From NCBI GenBank assembly GCA_013815485.1, contig JACDGB010000117.1:1-6231 (forward strand): a stretch of 6,231 nucleotides of DNA, in the 5' to 3' direction. Origin of the DNA: Rubrobacter sp. Its GTDB lineage: Bacteria; Actinomycetota; Rubrobacteria; Rubrobacterales; Rubrobacteraceae. The translations under genes were made by a program, and so were the position numbers. This document shows positions 1 through 5,734 of the stretch, piece by piece; within the stretch, counting starts at the first letter, position 1; each line of letters starts with the position of its first letter. The notes under the pieces were generated by a model. The model did not search any database, was not told where the DNA came from, and saw nothing but the letters and a program-made list of their open reading frames with translations.

Positions 1-1122
1 ACGCGGCGGGAGCGGCGCGACCGATACGCCAGGCTCCCGGATGGCTACCTCTCCGTGCCCGTTGAGCGGTGGCGGGCGGCAGGCCAAGAACTGTTCTGGA
101 CTCCCGTGGGGACGGGCGCGCCGGCCGGATACCTGTGGATGGACCTCGAAGACAAGCCTCTGGGGCCGGAGGACGTGGTGCTCCTGTACTGGGCGCGTCA
201 GATCCTGGAGACCGAGCTCGGCAAGGAGCGGGTGCGCCTGGAGACGGAACTTGGCATCCGCGGTGATTTCGTGGATGACCTGGTGAATGATCGGTACGGC
301 TCCGTGGAGTTGCTTTTGCAACGCGCCGGCTATCTGGGCGCGGATTTATCCGGCGGCGCGCTCGTCGTAATCGTGGACATAGACGACTTCGCCCGTTACC
401 TGGAACGCCGCAAGCTCAAGGAACCGGCCATCCAGGAACTCAAACGGCGGCTGGCGGACGCGGTCGGGATGCAGGCGCGCCAGTTGTTCTCGAACTTCCT
501 GATCGGCCCCCGCTCAGACAACGTGATCCTCTTTCTGGGCTCCAACGATTCGCCCGGAGAGACGCCCGGCGAACTCCCCGAGCGTGCGCGAGGGCTGGCC
601 GGGAGGATTCAACGCAACGTCAAGGGCCTCCTCCCCGACCTCACGGTCTCCATCGGCAGCGGCCGCTATGCTCGAAATCCGGCCACCCTTCCCGACGCCT
701 ACTCCGAGGCGGAGGTGGCGCTGGAGATCGGGCACCGCATAAACGGCCCCTCCTCCGTCTCCACCTTCGAAGGCGCCGGCACCTACAAACTCCTGTTCCG
801 CGTCCTTCAAGAAGACCCCGATGAACTGGAGTCCTTCTACCACGAGACTCTCGGGCCGGTCGTCGCCTACGACTCGCGCTACGGCACGGAGCTGGTCCAC
901 TCTCTCGTCACCTACCTCAAGAACGACGCCTCGACCGTGAGGACCGCCGCAGACCTCTTCGCCCACCGCCACACCATCCGCTACCGTCTCGACCGCGTCG
1001 GCGAACTAACCGGCCTCGACGTGGACAAGAGCGAAGACCGCGAAAGCCTCACGCTCGGCATAAAAGTCATGCAACTCCTGGGCCGCGTCCCCGAACAACC
1101 CTCCCGCTTCTCCGACCGCTAA
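1..1122 (+). CDS. PucR/CdaR-family transcriptional regulator, 3' part (5' end outside window)
   Basis: The reading frame is open from base 1 to the TAA at 1120-1122 and gives 373 residues without an upstream stop, so the GTG at base 55 is probably not the real start and the gene begins left of the window. Residues about 1-90 look like the end of an N-terminal sensing domain followed by a helical linker. Residues about 113-250 fit the GGDEF-like central domain of the CdaR/PucR family (VVIVDIDDF, then SDNVILFLGSN, then TVSIGSGRY and the SEAEVALEIG stretch). Residues about 298-361 are the C-terminal PucR helix-turn-helix (TVRTAADLFAHRHTIRYRLDR, then the conserved LTLGIKVMQLL end). In this family the HTH binds DNA and the N-terminal part senses metabolites; B. 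subtilis PucR controls purine catabolism under nitrogen limitation. The ammonium channel gene downstream makes a nitrogen role plausible, but that is inference. The effector cannot be told from the visible part. Confidence 0.9.
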   Translation, partial: TRRERRDRYARLPDGYLSVPVERWRAAGQELFWTPVGTGAPAGYLWMDLEDKPLGPEDVVLLYWARQILETELGKERVRLETELGIRGDFVDDLVNDRYGSVELLLQRAGYLGADLSGGALVVIVDIDDFARYLERRKLKEPAIQELKRRLADAVGMQARQLFSNFLIGPRSDNVILFLGSNDSPGETPGELPERARGLAGRIQRNVKGLLPDLTVSIGSGRYARNPATLPDAYSEAEVALEIGHRINGPSSVSTFEGAGTYKLLFRVLQEDPDELESFYHETLGPVVAYDSRYGTELVHSLVTYLKNDASTVRTAADLFAHRHTIRYRLDRVGELTGLDVDKSEDRESLTLGIKVMQLLGRVPEQPSRFSDR

Positions 1123-1136
1123 CGGCCGGAGCGGTC
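1112..1136 (+). terminator. Weak hairpin overlapping the stop codon of the PucR-type gene
   Basis: GACCGCT (1114-1120) pairs with AGCGGTC (1130-1136), giving a 7-bp GC-rich stem with a 9-base loop that spans the TAA stop. No T-tract follows, so this is at best a weak or factor-assisted terminator. It could also be chance in GC-rich DNA. Confidence 0.25.
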
Positions 1137-1403
1137 AGCATTCAGCTCACCGTTTTCGGCGTGCCTGGCAGTCGGACAACGATACCGTCCGTTCAGTCGT
1201 GGAATCTGGCGAATCGCTCAAGCGCCGCGAAGCCACCGTTCGCAAAGATGAACTTGCTGAAAGCCGACCACTGTTGTACTTCCTGTAGAACTCCAGCCCC
1301 TGTCGAAGACCGCATCTTTGTACACGGGGCCAAAGAACATAGTGGGGGTGGCGCATAGACTATTTACCCAGCGTACATACTTCTCTTTCAGAAGGAGGAA
1401 CTC
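1123..1403 (+). promoter_or_regulatory. Intergenic leader upstream of amt
   Basis: This 281-bp gap separates the PucR-type gene from amt, enough for a separate promoter. I could not identify a convincing -35/-10 pair. It contains small inverted repeats: CGGAC/GTCCG (1173-1177 with 1187-1191, 9-base loop) and TCTTTG/CAAAGA (1315-1320 with 1331-1336, 10-base loop). The hexamer TTGTAC occurs twice (1274-1279 and 1318-1323). Either inverted repeat could be a regulator site, but none matches an operator consensus that I can name with confidence. No recognisable riboswitch was seen. Short ORFs here lack a ribosome binding site and coding character. Confidence 0.35.
1392..1398 (+). promoter_or_regulatory. 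Strong ribosome binding site fixing the TTG start of amt
   Basis: AAGGAGG lies 5 bases before the TTG at 1404, a near-perfect complement to the 16S rRNA 3' end. It supports TTG 1404 as the true start and gives a protein that begins directly with a signal peptide. Confidence 0.85.
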
Positions 1404-2828
1404 TTGCGGAGGCTTGCTTTACTTACGGTTACGACCCTGCTTCTGGTGCTGGCTTTGCCGGCGCTGGCGTTTGCCCAGGACGGCCCGACGGTCGCGGATC
1501 TGTCGCTGGCGATGGATACTATGTGGGTCATCGTGGCGGCCGTGCTGGTTTTGTTCATGCAGGCGGGTTTTGCGATGCTGGAGGTTGGGTTCTCCCGGAT
1601 GAAGAACGTCGGGAGCGTGGTAGCCAAGATCCTGGTGAACCTCGCCATCGCGGCGCTTCTTTTCTGGGCCGTGGGTTTCGCCTTCGCCTTCTCCGACGGA
1701 GGCGCGCTCAACTCGATCATCGGGACTCAAGGCTTCTTCCTTGCCGTGCCAGAGGGCCAGGTCAACAGCGTGTTCGCCGGGCTCTCGTGGACGCAGGTGC
1801 CGCTCTCGGCCAAGTTCCTGTTCCAGGTGGCATTCTGCGCGGTCTCGCTCGCCATCGTTTGGGGCACCATGCTGGAGCGGACCAAGTTCGCGGTTTACGT
1901 GATCTTCGCGGTCGTCTTCGCCGGGCTCATATACCCGCTGGTGGGACATTGGATCTGGGGCGGCGGCTGGCTCGGATCTCTCGGAATGCAGGACTTCGCC
2001 GGCTCGACCGTCGTCCACCTCTCCGGCGCAATGGCGGCGCTGGCCGGAACCCTCTTGCTCGGCCCCAGGCTCGGCAAGTACGATGATGATGGCAACCCCG
2101 TCACCATCCCCGGCCACAACATGCCGCTTGCGGTCCTCGGCGTCTTGATACTCTGGATCGGCTGGTACGGCTTCAACCCTGGCTCCACAATGGCCGCAGT
2201 GCCCGAGATCGCCGACATCGCCGTCACAACCACTTTGGCCGCGGCGGCTGGCGTGCTTGGGGCCATGATCATGAGCTACGTCTACCGGCGCAACGTGGAC
2301 GTCGGGATGGGTGGCAACGGCGCCATCGCGGCCCTCGTCGCCATCACCGCCCCATGCGCCTTCGTCGCGCCGTGGGCCTCGATAGTTATTGGTTTCGTGG
2401 CTGGCGTCATCATGTACCTCACCCTGGTTTTCGTGGACAAGATAGGGGTTGACGATCCACTCGGCGCCATCGCGGCGCACGGCATGGGCGGCATCTGGGG
2501 CACGCTTTCGGCCGGCCTGTTCACCACGCCCGAACTGGCGGTCATCGGCCAGCCCGGCCTCTTCTACGGCGGCGGCTTCTACCAGCTCGGCATCCAGGCC
2601 CTGGGTATAGTGGCGTGCGGCGGCTTCGTCTTCATTGCCTCGCTCGCGGTCTTCGCCGCCCTGAAGGCGACCATCGGCATCCGGGTCAAGCCCGACCAGG
2701 AACTCGACGGCCTCGATATCCACGAGCACGGCGTCTTCGGATATCCCGACCTCGTCGCCACCGACTACCAGAATGGCAGCGGGAACGGCAGTCGCCAGTC
2801 GAAGCCCGCAGCGGAGCGCACGAGCTAG
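1404..2828 (+). CDS. amt: Ammonium transporter (Amt/AmtB channel)
   Basis: The 474-residue product is a complete Amt-family channel that conducts ammonium/ammonia across the cytoplasmic membrane as a trimer. Residues 1-24 form a signal peptide (RR, hydrophobic core, ALAFA cleavage site), as in E. coli AmtB; eleven membrane segments should follow. By alignment of motifs to E. coli AmtB, the key residues are present: F144 (Phe gate, F107), W185 in HWIWGGG (W148), D197 (D160), the twin pore histidines H205 in VVHLSG (H168) and H359 in AAHGMGGIWG (H318), and F257/S261 in GFNPGST (F215/S219). The conserved ERTKF loop is also there. The cytoplasmic tail (about 430-474) contains the typical GLDIHEHG motif, then a hydrophilic low-complexity end. 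The gene uses a TTG start. No PII gene (glnK) follows, unlike many amtB loci, so its PII partner, if any, would be elsewhere. The upstream PucR-type regulator may control it (inference). Confidence 0.97.
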   Translation: MRRLALLTVTTLLLVLALPALAFAQDGPTVADLSLAMDTMWVIVAAVLVLFMQAGFAMLEVGFSRMKNVGSVVAKILVNLAIAALLFWAVGFAFAFSDGGALNSIIGTQGFFLAVPEGQVNSVFAGLSWTQVPLSAKFLFQVAFCAVSLAIVWGTMLERTKFAVYVIFAVVFAGLIYPLVGHWIWGGGWLGSLGMQDFAGSTVVHLSGAMAALAGTLLLGPRLGKYDDDGNPVTIPGHNMPLAVLGVLILWIGWYGFNPGSTMAAVPEIADIAVTTTLAAAAGVLGAMIMSYVYRRNVDVGMGGNGAIAALVAITAPCAFVAPWASIVIGFVAGVIMYLTLVFVDKIGVDDPLGAIAAHGMGGIWGTLSAGLFTTPELAVIGQPGLFYGGGFYQLGIQALGIVACGGFVFIASLAVFAALKATIGIRVKPDQELDGLDIHEHGVFGYPDLVATDYQNGSGNGSRQSKPAAERTS

Positions 2829-2841
2829 CAAAAAAACCTTT

Positions 2842-2876
2842 CGCGGGCCGTCCACAATCCACAACTCCGGCCCGCG
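2842..2876. terminator. Perfect 9-bp inverted repeat just after amt, oriented as a minus-strand terminator
   Basis: CGCGGGCCG (2842-2850) pairs exactly with CGGCCCGCG (2868-2876) around a 17-base loop, 13 bases after the amt stop. A seven-A run (2830-2836) lies on its amt side. Read on the minus strand this is a GC-rich hairpin followed five bases later by seven T, which resembles an intrinsic terminator against antisense transcription into amt. On the + strand no T-run follows. Confidence 0.45.
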
Positions 2877-2936
2877 TCACTTCGTACAGCAGGACCCCGA
2901 GGCCAACTCTTCGGGGTCTTGCTGTATCCTGTGACG
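2875..2936 (+). terminator. Long hairpin, likely amt transcription terminator
   Basis: Bases 2885-2900 pair with 2911-2926 over 16 consecutive positions (15 Watson-Crick, one G-U at 2892/2919) around a 10-base loop. After a symmetric 4x4 internal loop the stem continues with CGTCAC (2875-2880) and GTGACG (2931-2936). The core ACCCCGA/TCGGGGT is very stable. It is followed only by a moderately T-rich stretch, not a clean U-tract, so termination is likely but the mode is uncertain. It separates amt from the small PH-like gene. A repetitive extragenic element is an alternative. Confidence 0.55.
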
Positions 2937-2957
2937 AACGTCGCGTTAGAAGATCAC

Positions 2958-2963
2958 GGAGGG
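2958..2963 (+). promoter_or_regulatory. Ribosome binding site for the 93-aa gene
   Basis: GGAGGG sits 7 bases before the TTG at 2971. An in-frame TAG at 2947-2949 lies just upstream and there is no ATG, GTG or other TTG between, so this site decides the TTG start. Confidence 0.75.
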
Positions 2964-2970
2964 CAGGTTT

Positions 2971-3252
2971 TTGGAAAGACCGATCACGCAGGCCACGGGC
3001 CACAATAACAATATCGTCATCGTCTTCGAGGATCGAGTCGAGCTGCGCAGCGGCTGGCAGGGCCAGAACACCGAGAACGTGAAACTCAGGGACATTTCGT
3101 CCGTCGGTGTCCGCGGCTTCGTCAACGTCACCCTGACCATCCAGGAGAACACCGGCAGGGTGTACAGACTCGACCGCATGGCCCTCCCCGACGCCCGCCG
3201 GATAAAGAGCACCATCGAGCAACAGAAGAGCCGGGCCAGCCTCTACGAATAG
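2971..3252 (+). CDS. Small PH-like domain protein, function unknown
   Basis: This 93-residue soluble protein has no signal peptide or membrane segment. It is a real gene by its good ribosome binding site, its GC-rich third positions (long runs of GTC, ATC, CTC, GCC codons) and its closed reading frame after an upstream stop. The pattern resembles one bacterial PH-like domain: strands around residues 14-26 (NIVIVFEDRVELR), 33-49 (the KLRDISSVGVRG turn, which matches the 'I..V' step common in such domains), 50-68 (VNVTLTIQENTGRVYRL), then a C-terminal helix at about 73-87 (PDARRIKSTIEQQ). PH-like domains in bacteria bind lipids or proteins, but no specific role can be given. It stands between the hairpins after amt and a gap, apparently as a single-gene unit. 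The fold call is from pattern only and would need a structure-based comparison. Confidence 0.75.
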   Translation: MERPITQATGHNNNIVIVFEDRVELRSGWQGQNTENVKLRDISSVGVRGFVNVTLTIQENTGRVYRLDRMALPDARRIKSTIEQQKSRASLYE

Positions 3253-3413
3253 AAGTCCGCAGGTTGACGCCATGACCTGAGGGTGAAGCCTCCGGTCGGC
3301 GAGTCCGTAGAAGGCGAACTTCCTGACCACGATGACCGCAATCCTGACTTGGGCCGTGATCAGGCCGAATTATTGTCCCCGCCCAACGCCGAGCCAGAAA
3401 GAATCGTAAGCTG

Positions 3414-3533
3414 ATGAGAGAACCCCTGCTGACCTGCCCGGTGGTAATCCTGGTTCTCACGGCGGTGATGGCCTCGGACGCCAGGGACTTCTTCGAGCAG
3501 CGCAGTTACCGTGAAGTTGTTCAGTTACTATGA
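3414..3533 (+). CDS. Possible 39-aa membrane peptide or remnant of a membrane-glycosyltransferase gene
   Basis: ATG 3414 to TGA 3531-3533 encodes 39 residues: a short start, one hydrophobic helix (LLTCPVVILVLTAVMA) and a charged end (SDARDFFEQRSYREVVQLL). Codons through residue about 31 have GC-rich third positions like real genes here. The order 'hydrophobic helix, then an aromatic and charged segment with REVVQLL' resembles the junction in GT-C glycosyltransferases where the last membrane helix meets the extracytoplasmic domain, so this may be a relic of such a gene and not a functional peptide. There is no good ribosome binding site (only AGAAAG at 3396-3401). The frame is open upstream only to the TGA at 3357-3359. 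Chance ORF remains possible. Confidence 0.3.
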   Translation: MREPLLTCPVVILVLTAVMASDARDFFEQRSYREVVQLL

Positions 3534-3535
3534 AG
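3503..3535. repeat. 14-bp imperfect direct repeat, 19-bp period
   Basis: CAGTTACCGTGAAG (3503-3516) and CAGTTACTATGAAG (3522-3535) agree at 12 of 14 positions and start 19 bases apart, close to two helical turns. The repeat lies about 60-90 bases before the glycosyltransferase Shine-Dalgarno site, so it could be a regulator site; it also overlaps the end of the 39-codon ORF. No known operator consensus was matched. Confidence 0.45.
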
Positions 3536-3581
3536 CACGCTGTAGACAAGCGAGCTACGAAGTTCGACTCCCGGATATAAA

Positions 3582-3589
3582 AGAGGAGA
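3582..3589 (+). promoter_or_regulatory. Shine-Dalgarno-like site whose start codon is unclear
   Basis: AGAGGAGA is the only good ribosome binding site before the glycosyltransferase gene. The ATG at 3589 touches it and yields only Met-Phe-Ala before TAA (3598-3600). In the glycosyltransferase frame the codon at the right distance is ATA (3597), eight bases after GGAG. The first canonical in-frame start, TTG 3633, is 44 bases beyond the site and has no site of its own. Confidence 0.5.
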
Positions 3590-3632
3590 TGTTCGCATAA
3601 ACTCGGCGGGGAGAAGATCCTGGAAATCCTGG

Positions 3633-5615
3633 TTGCCTGGCAGCGAGTCTTCCCCGTTCGGTTGGGCGGACTTGGTGGTCATTGCCCTCATCGCGGTCCT
3701 CTGCGTGCCATCGCTGGCGTGGTTCGGAATCCACTGGACGGTCATCGGGAATGATGCCGCTCGCTACCTGCTCGCTGGTTCGCAACTCATCTCCGGTCGA
3801 GGTCTGGAGAACCTGAACGACATCTCGGAGTTCAACGGCGGCCACGGCCCGGTCATGCCGGCTCTGCTCGGCTCCCTCATTCTTGTATTCGGGCGCGACA
3901 CGGCGGAGTTGGCGTGGGCGATGCGCTTGCTGGCGCTACTCAACCCGCTTCTGGCCTACTTTTTGGTCAAGCGGATCTCCGGCCCCCTCCCCGCCCTGAT
4001 AGCCGCCGCGCTTCTCACCCTCTTTGGCTTCAACGTGATGGCTACGATCCCCTTCAACATAGACGCCGCGCTGCTGACGTTCTACGTCTTGTCTCTGCTG
4101 ACCCTACTGGCGGCCATAAACAGAAACAGTGGGCCTCTTGCCTTGCTCTCTGGCATGCTACTCGGGCTTTCGATACTGACCAAAGAGACCGCCCTGGCTA
4201 ACCTCCCCCTCGCCCTGCTCGCGGTGCTGCTGCTCGACTGGGACCTCCGCACAGCACTCTGGCACTACCTGGGCGTGGCCCTCGCATGCTTGCCCTGGTG
4301 GGCGTGGGCGTGGGTGGCAAGCGGAGATGTGTACCTTATAGACCGGTTGCCGGTCCCGTTTCAGCTCCCGATCCTGATAGCGACCGCGATCTTTCTACTC
4401 CTTGCGGCCGGAGCTTATGCCTCTGGAATGGCTGCCCGCTTCCTGGCCAACGAACGTCGGCGCCGGTGGACCGGCTGGTTTGTAACGCTCGCGTGGACCG
4501 TCACGCTAACCGGCATGCTGCTCGCCACGGCAACCCACGCGCTATCCAAAGTGTCCATCGGGATGCTGCGCCGGTATCTGACCCAACTCTTGGAGCCCAG
4601 CATCATCGTCGTGCCCATGTTGTTGGTGGTCCTCGGGTACGTGGTCTGGAAGGCGATCCAGCACGGCGGAGCATGGAGGCTGCTCGCGCTCGCGCTACTC
4701 TTCCAGACACCTGTGTGCTTGCTGGTAACGGTGGAACGCTGGGCCCCGCGCCAGTTCCTTGTTCCCCAGACGCTCGTGTTCTGCGCCCTAGCCGTGCTCA
4801 TAGTGGACGCTGGCGGGGCGGCGTTGCGGGGACGCGGTTACTCAGCCCGCCTGATGGGGGCAGTCGCCGCCGCTACATTGACGGTCTTGCTGCTTGCGGC
4901 CTCGGTAGGAAGAGTCCAGGCTCTGCTCCCCGAAAGCCTCGTTGGCGAGTTATCCGGGAAACATAGGGTAGCGGTCCAGGAAACCAGGATGGTGGATTGG
5001 ATGGCCCGGAACGTGCCTGAAGAAGAACACGTACTCGTCGTCTCCGAGCCCGCGATCAACGCGGCGCAGGCTAATTACCTGATGTTCCTGGACGGCGGAC
5101 GGCACGAGTGGACACAACTGCAACTGGACCAGGCGATATGTCAGCCGAGGCCAAACATCCAGATAAGATGCGACCCTGAGCAAAACGCCGTCTCCAGAAT
5201 ACCACCCGACGCGGTCTGGGTTCAAACGATAGGCAATTGTAGAGTCATCTCGCTGTCCATGCCGAATCTGTTGGATCAGGCACGCCAGAGCAACTCCGAG
5301 TACGTAGCGATATCTGGTAGTTACGTGTTCCCCGGCATCCTGCAATTGCCAGCAGCCCTGCGAAAGAGCAAGGCTTTCGAGATCGTCCATACCGAACGTG
5401 GCCGGAGAGTAGCACCGGGCGTCAAAGAGGGCGCCGTGTTGCTGAAAAGCACCGGACGGTCACCCAAAGCCCTGCCCACTCAGATGAACGGGAACACGCT
5501 GCTGCGCCTGAACCGCTGCGAGCAGGCAAAAGGTCCAGGGTACGCGGAGAAGCTAAGGTCCAGTTTTCCACAGGGAATCATGGGGCCGAACGGTGCCTTG
5601 ATGATACCTGACTAG
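3633..5615 (+). CDS. GT-C-type membrane glycosyltransferase (GT39/GT83/ArnT-like)
   Basis: The 660-residue product has about 12-13 predicted membrane helices (residues about 12-425) and a C-terminal extracytoplasmic domain (about 430-660). The first loop carries the acidic residue expected at the GT-C active site (IGNDAARYLLAG, D41) and a later GHGPVMPALLG segment like the 'PP' part of the family. GLSILTKETALANLPLALLA (about 178-197) matches the helix with the conserved Lys-Glu of GT39/ArnT-type enzymes, and ERWAPRQFLVPQ (368-379) matches their 'PR.l.P' motif. Such enzymes use polyprenyl-phosphate sugars as donors and glycosylate proteins, lipids or wall polymers on the outer face of the membrane; donor and acceptor are unknown here. 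The C-terminal domain has four cysteines (C503, C513, C536, C629) that could form disulfides. The start is uncertain: TTG 3633 is the first canonical codon, but the only good Shine-Dalgarno points to ATA 3597, which would add 12 residues rich in Arg/Lys/Trp. The frame is open upstream to a TAG at 3543. Confidence 0.85.
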   Translation: MPGSESSPFGWADLVVIALIAVLCVPSLAWFGIHWTVIGNDAARYLLAGSQLISGRGLENLNDISEFNGGHGPVMPALLGSLILVFGRDTAELAWAMRLLALLNPLLAYFLVKRISGPLPALIAAALLTLFGFNVMATIPFNIDAALLTFYVLSLLTLLAAINRNSGPLALLSGMLLGLSILTKETALANLPLALLAVLLLDWDLRTALWHYLGVALACLPWWAWAWVASGDVYLIDRLPVPFQLPILIATAIFLLLAAGAYASGMAARFLANERRRRWTGWFVTLAWTVTLTGMLLATATHALSKVSIGMLRRYLTQLLEPSIIVVPMLLVVLGYVVWKAIQHGGAWRLLALALLFQTPVCLLVTVERWAPRQFLVPQTLVFCALAVLIVDAGGAALRGRGYSARLMGAVAAATLTVLLLAASVGRVQALLPESLVGELSGKHRVAVQETRMVDWMARNVPEEEHVLVVSEPAINAAQANYLMFLDGGRHEWTQLQLDQAICQPRPNIQIRCDPEQNAVSRIPPDAVWVQTIGNCRVISLSMPNLLDQARQSNSEYVAISGSYVFPGILQLPAALRKSKAFEIVHTERGRRVAPGVKEGAVLLKSTGRSPKALPTQMNGNTLLRLNRCEQAKGPGYAEKLRSSFPQGIMGPNGALMIPD

Positions 5616-5616
5616 A

Positions 5617-5630
5617 CCACGGCAGCGTGG
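5617..5630 (+). terminator. Short hairpin after the glycosyltransferase stop
   Basis: CCACG (5617-5621) and CGTGG (5626-5630) form a perfect 5-bp stem with a 4-base loop, one base after the TAG stop. No T-run follows. It may help end transcription, but is too small to be sure. Confidence 0.3.
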
Positions 5631-5641
5631 ACGGGAGTTCA

Positions 5642-5671
5642 TCGACAAGCATTGTTATTACGCTGTATATT
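5642..5671 (+). promoter_or_regulatory. Putative promoter of the TetR-family gene
   Basis: TCGACA (5642-5647, five of six to TTGACA) and TATATT (5666-5671, five of six to TATAAT) are separated by 18 bases. Transcription would start near 5678, leaving a leader of about 57 bases before ATG 5735. The -10 box lies inside the left arm of the 29-bp palindrome, so a protein bound there would block the polymerase. Confidence 0.55.
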
Positions 5672-5703
5672 TACGTCGTAAAGATACTGCTTATGCTGTA
5701 AGC
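5658..5703. repeat. Second repeat layer around the palindrome
   Basis: TTACGCTGTA (5658-5667) recurs as TTATGCTGTA (5691-5700), nine of ten identical and 33 bases apart, about three helical turns. The second copy sits in its own inverted repeat GCTTA-TGCTG-TAAGC (5689-5703). These may be extra half-sites for the same repressor or sites for a second protein. Confidence 0.4.
5662..5690. promoter_or_regulatory. 29-bp near-palindromic operator, probable TetR-protein site
   Basis: GCTGTATATTTACG (5662-5675) and CGTAAAGATACTGC (5677-5690) are reverse complements at 12 of 14 positions around a single central T. The inner 11 bases TTACG-T-CGTAA are exact. The site overlaps the proposed -10 box and start point and lies 45 bases before the TetR-family gene, the usual arrangement for an autorepressed TetR-type regulator. 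It is also in the most AT-rich part of the window. That this particular repressor binds it is inference. Confidence 0.65.
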
Positions 5704-5723
5704 TGTCAAGGGCTCAGGCGGAT

Positions 5724-5728
5724 GGAGG
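5724..5728 (+). promoter_or_regulatory. Ribosome binding site of the TetR-family gene
   Basis: GGAGG lies 6 bases before ATG 5735 and supports that start over the out-of-frame ATG at 5722, which overlaps the site. Confidence 0.75.
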
Positions 5729-5734
5729 TTTTGG

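Larger units (their letters stand above)
3253..3596. other. Gap of 344 bases without a firm gene
   Basis: The stretch between the PH-like gene and the glycosyltransferase has no well-supported gene. It holds a 25-codon ORF (ATG 3332, TAA 3407-3409) that ends four bases before the 39-codon ORF at 3414. It also holds a 14-bp direct repeat (3503-3535), a TATAAA at 3576-3581 and a Shine-Dalgarno-like AGAGGAGA (3582-3589). A small CCTGA/TCAGG inverted repeat lies at 3343-3364. The glycosyltransferase promoter should be in this gap, but I see no good -35/-10 pair: TAGACA at 3543-3548 is 27 bases from TATAAA, which is too far. Confidence 0.5.

Noticed and set aside
514..972. 152-codon minus-strand ORF inside the PucR-type gene
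   Set aside because: Shadow of the coding frame with the family domains on the + strand; no support of its own.
1270..1345. Possible GlnR-type boxes (GTnAC-n6-GAAAC) upstream of amt
   Set aside because: GTAC and GAAC elements occur (1276-1279, 1288-1291, 1320-1323, 1335-1338) but spacing and half-site sequence do not fit the consensus.
1161..1358. 65-codon + strand ORF before amt with a CCTSC cluster
   Set aside because: No ribosome binding site at any start, mixed codon use and no recognisable domain; it lies in the presumed control region of amt.
1419..2864. 481-codon open frame on the minus strand opposite amt
   Set aside because: It is antisense to a clear Amt protein; its translation is rich in Asp, Glu, Gly, His and Arg with no domain, as expected for the shadow of a GC-rich membrane-protein gene.
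3332..3409. 25-codon ORF ending four bases before the 39-codon ORF, as if coupled
   Set aside because: No ribosome binding site, no recognisable product and little coding signal; a chance ORF is more likely.
3543..3581. TAGACA and TATAAA as a -35/-10 promoter pair
   Set aside because: The 27-base spacing is far outside the usual 16-19 bases.
4286..4966. 226-codon ORF in another + frame within the glycosyltransferase
   Set aside because: Overlaps well-supported membrane-helix coding sequence; composition is a frame-shifted GC-rich shadow.
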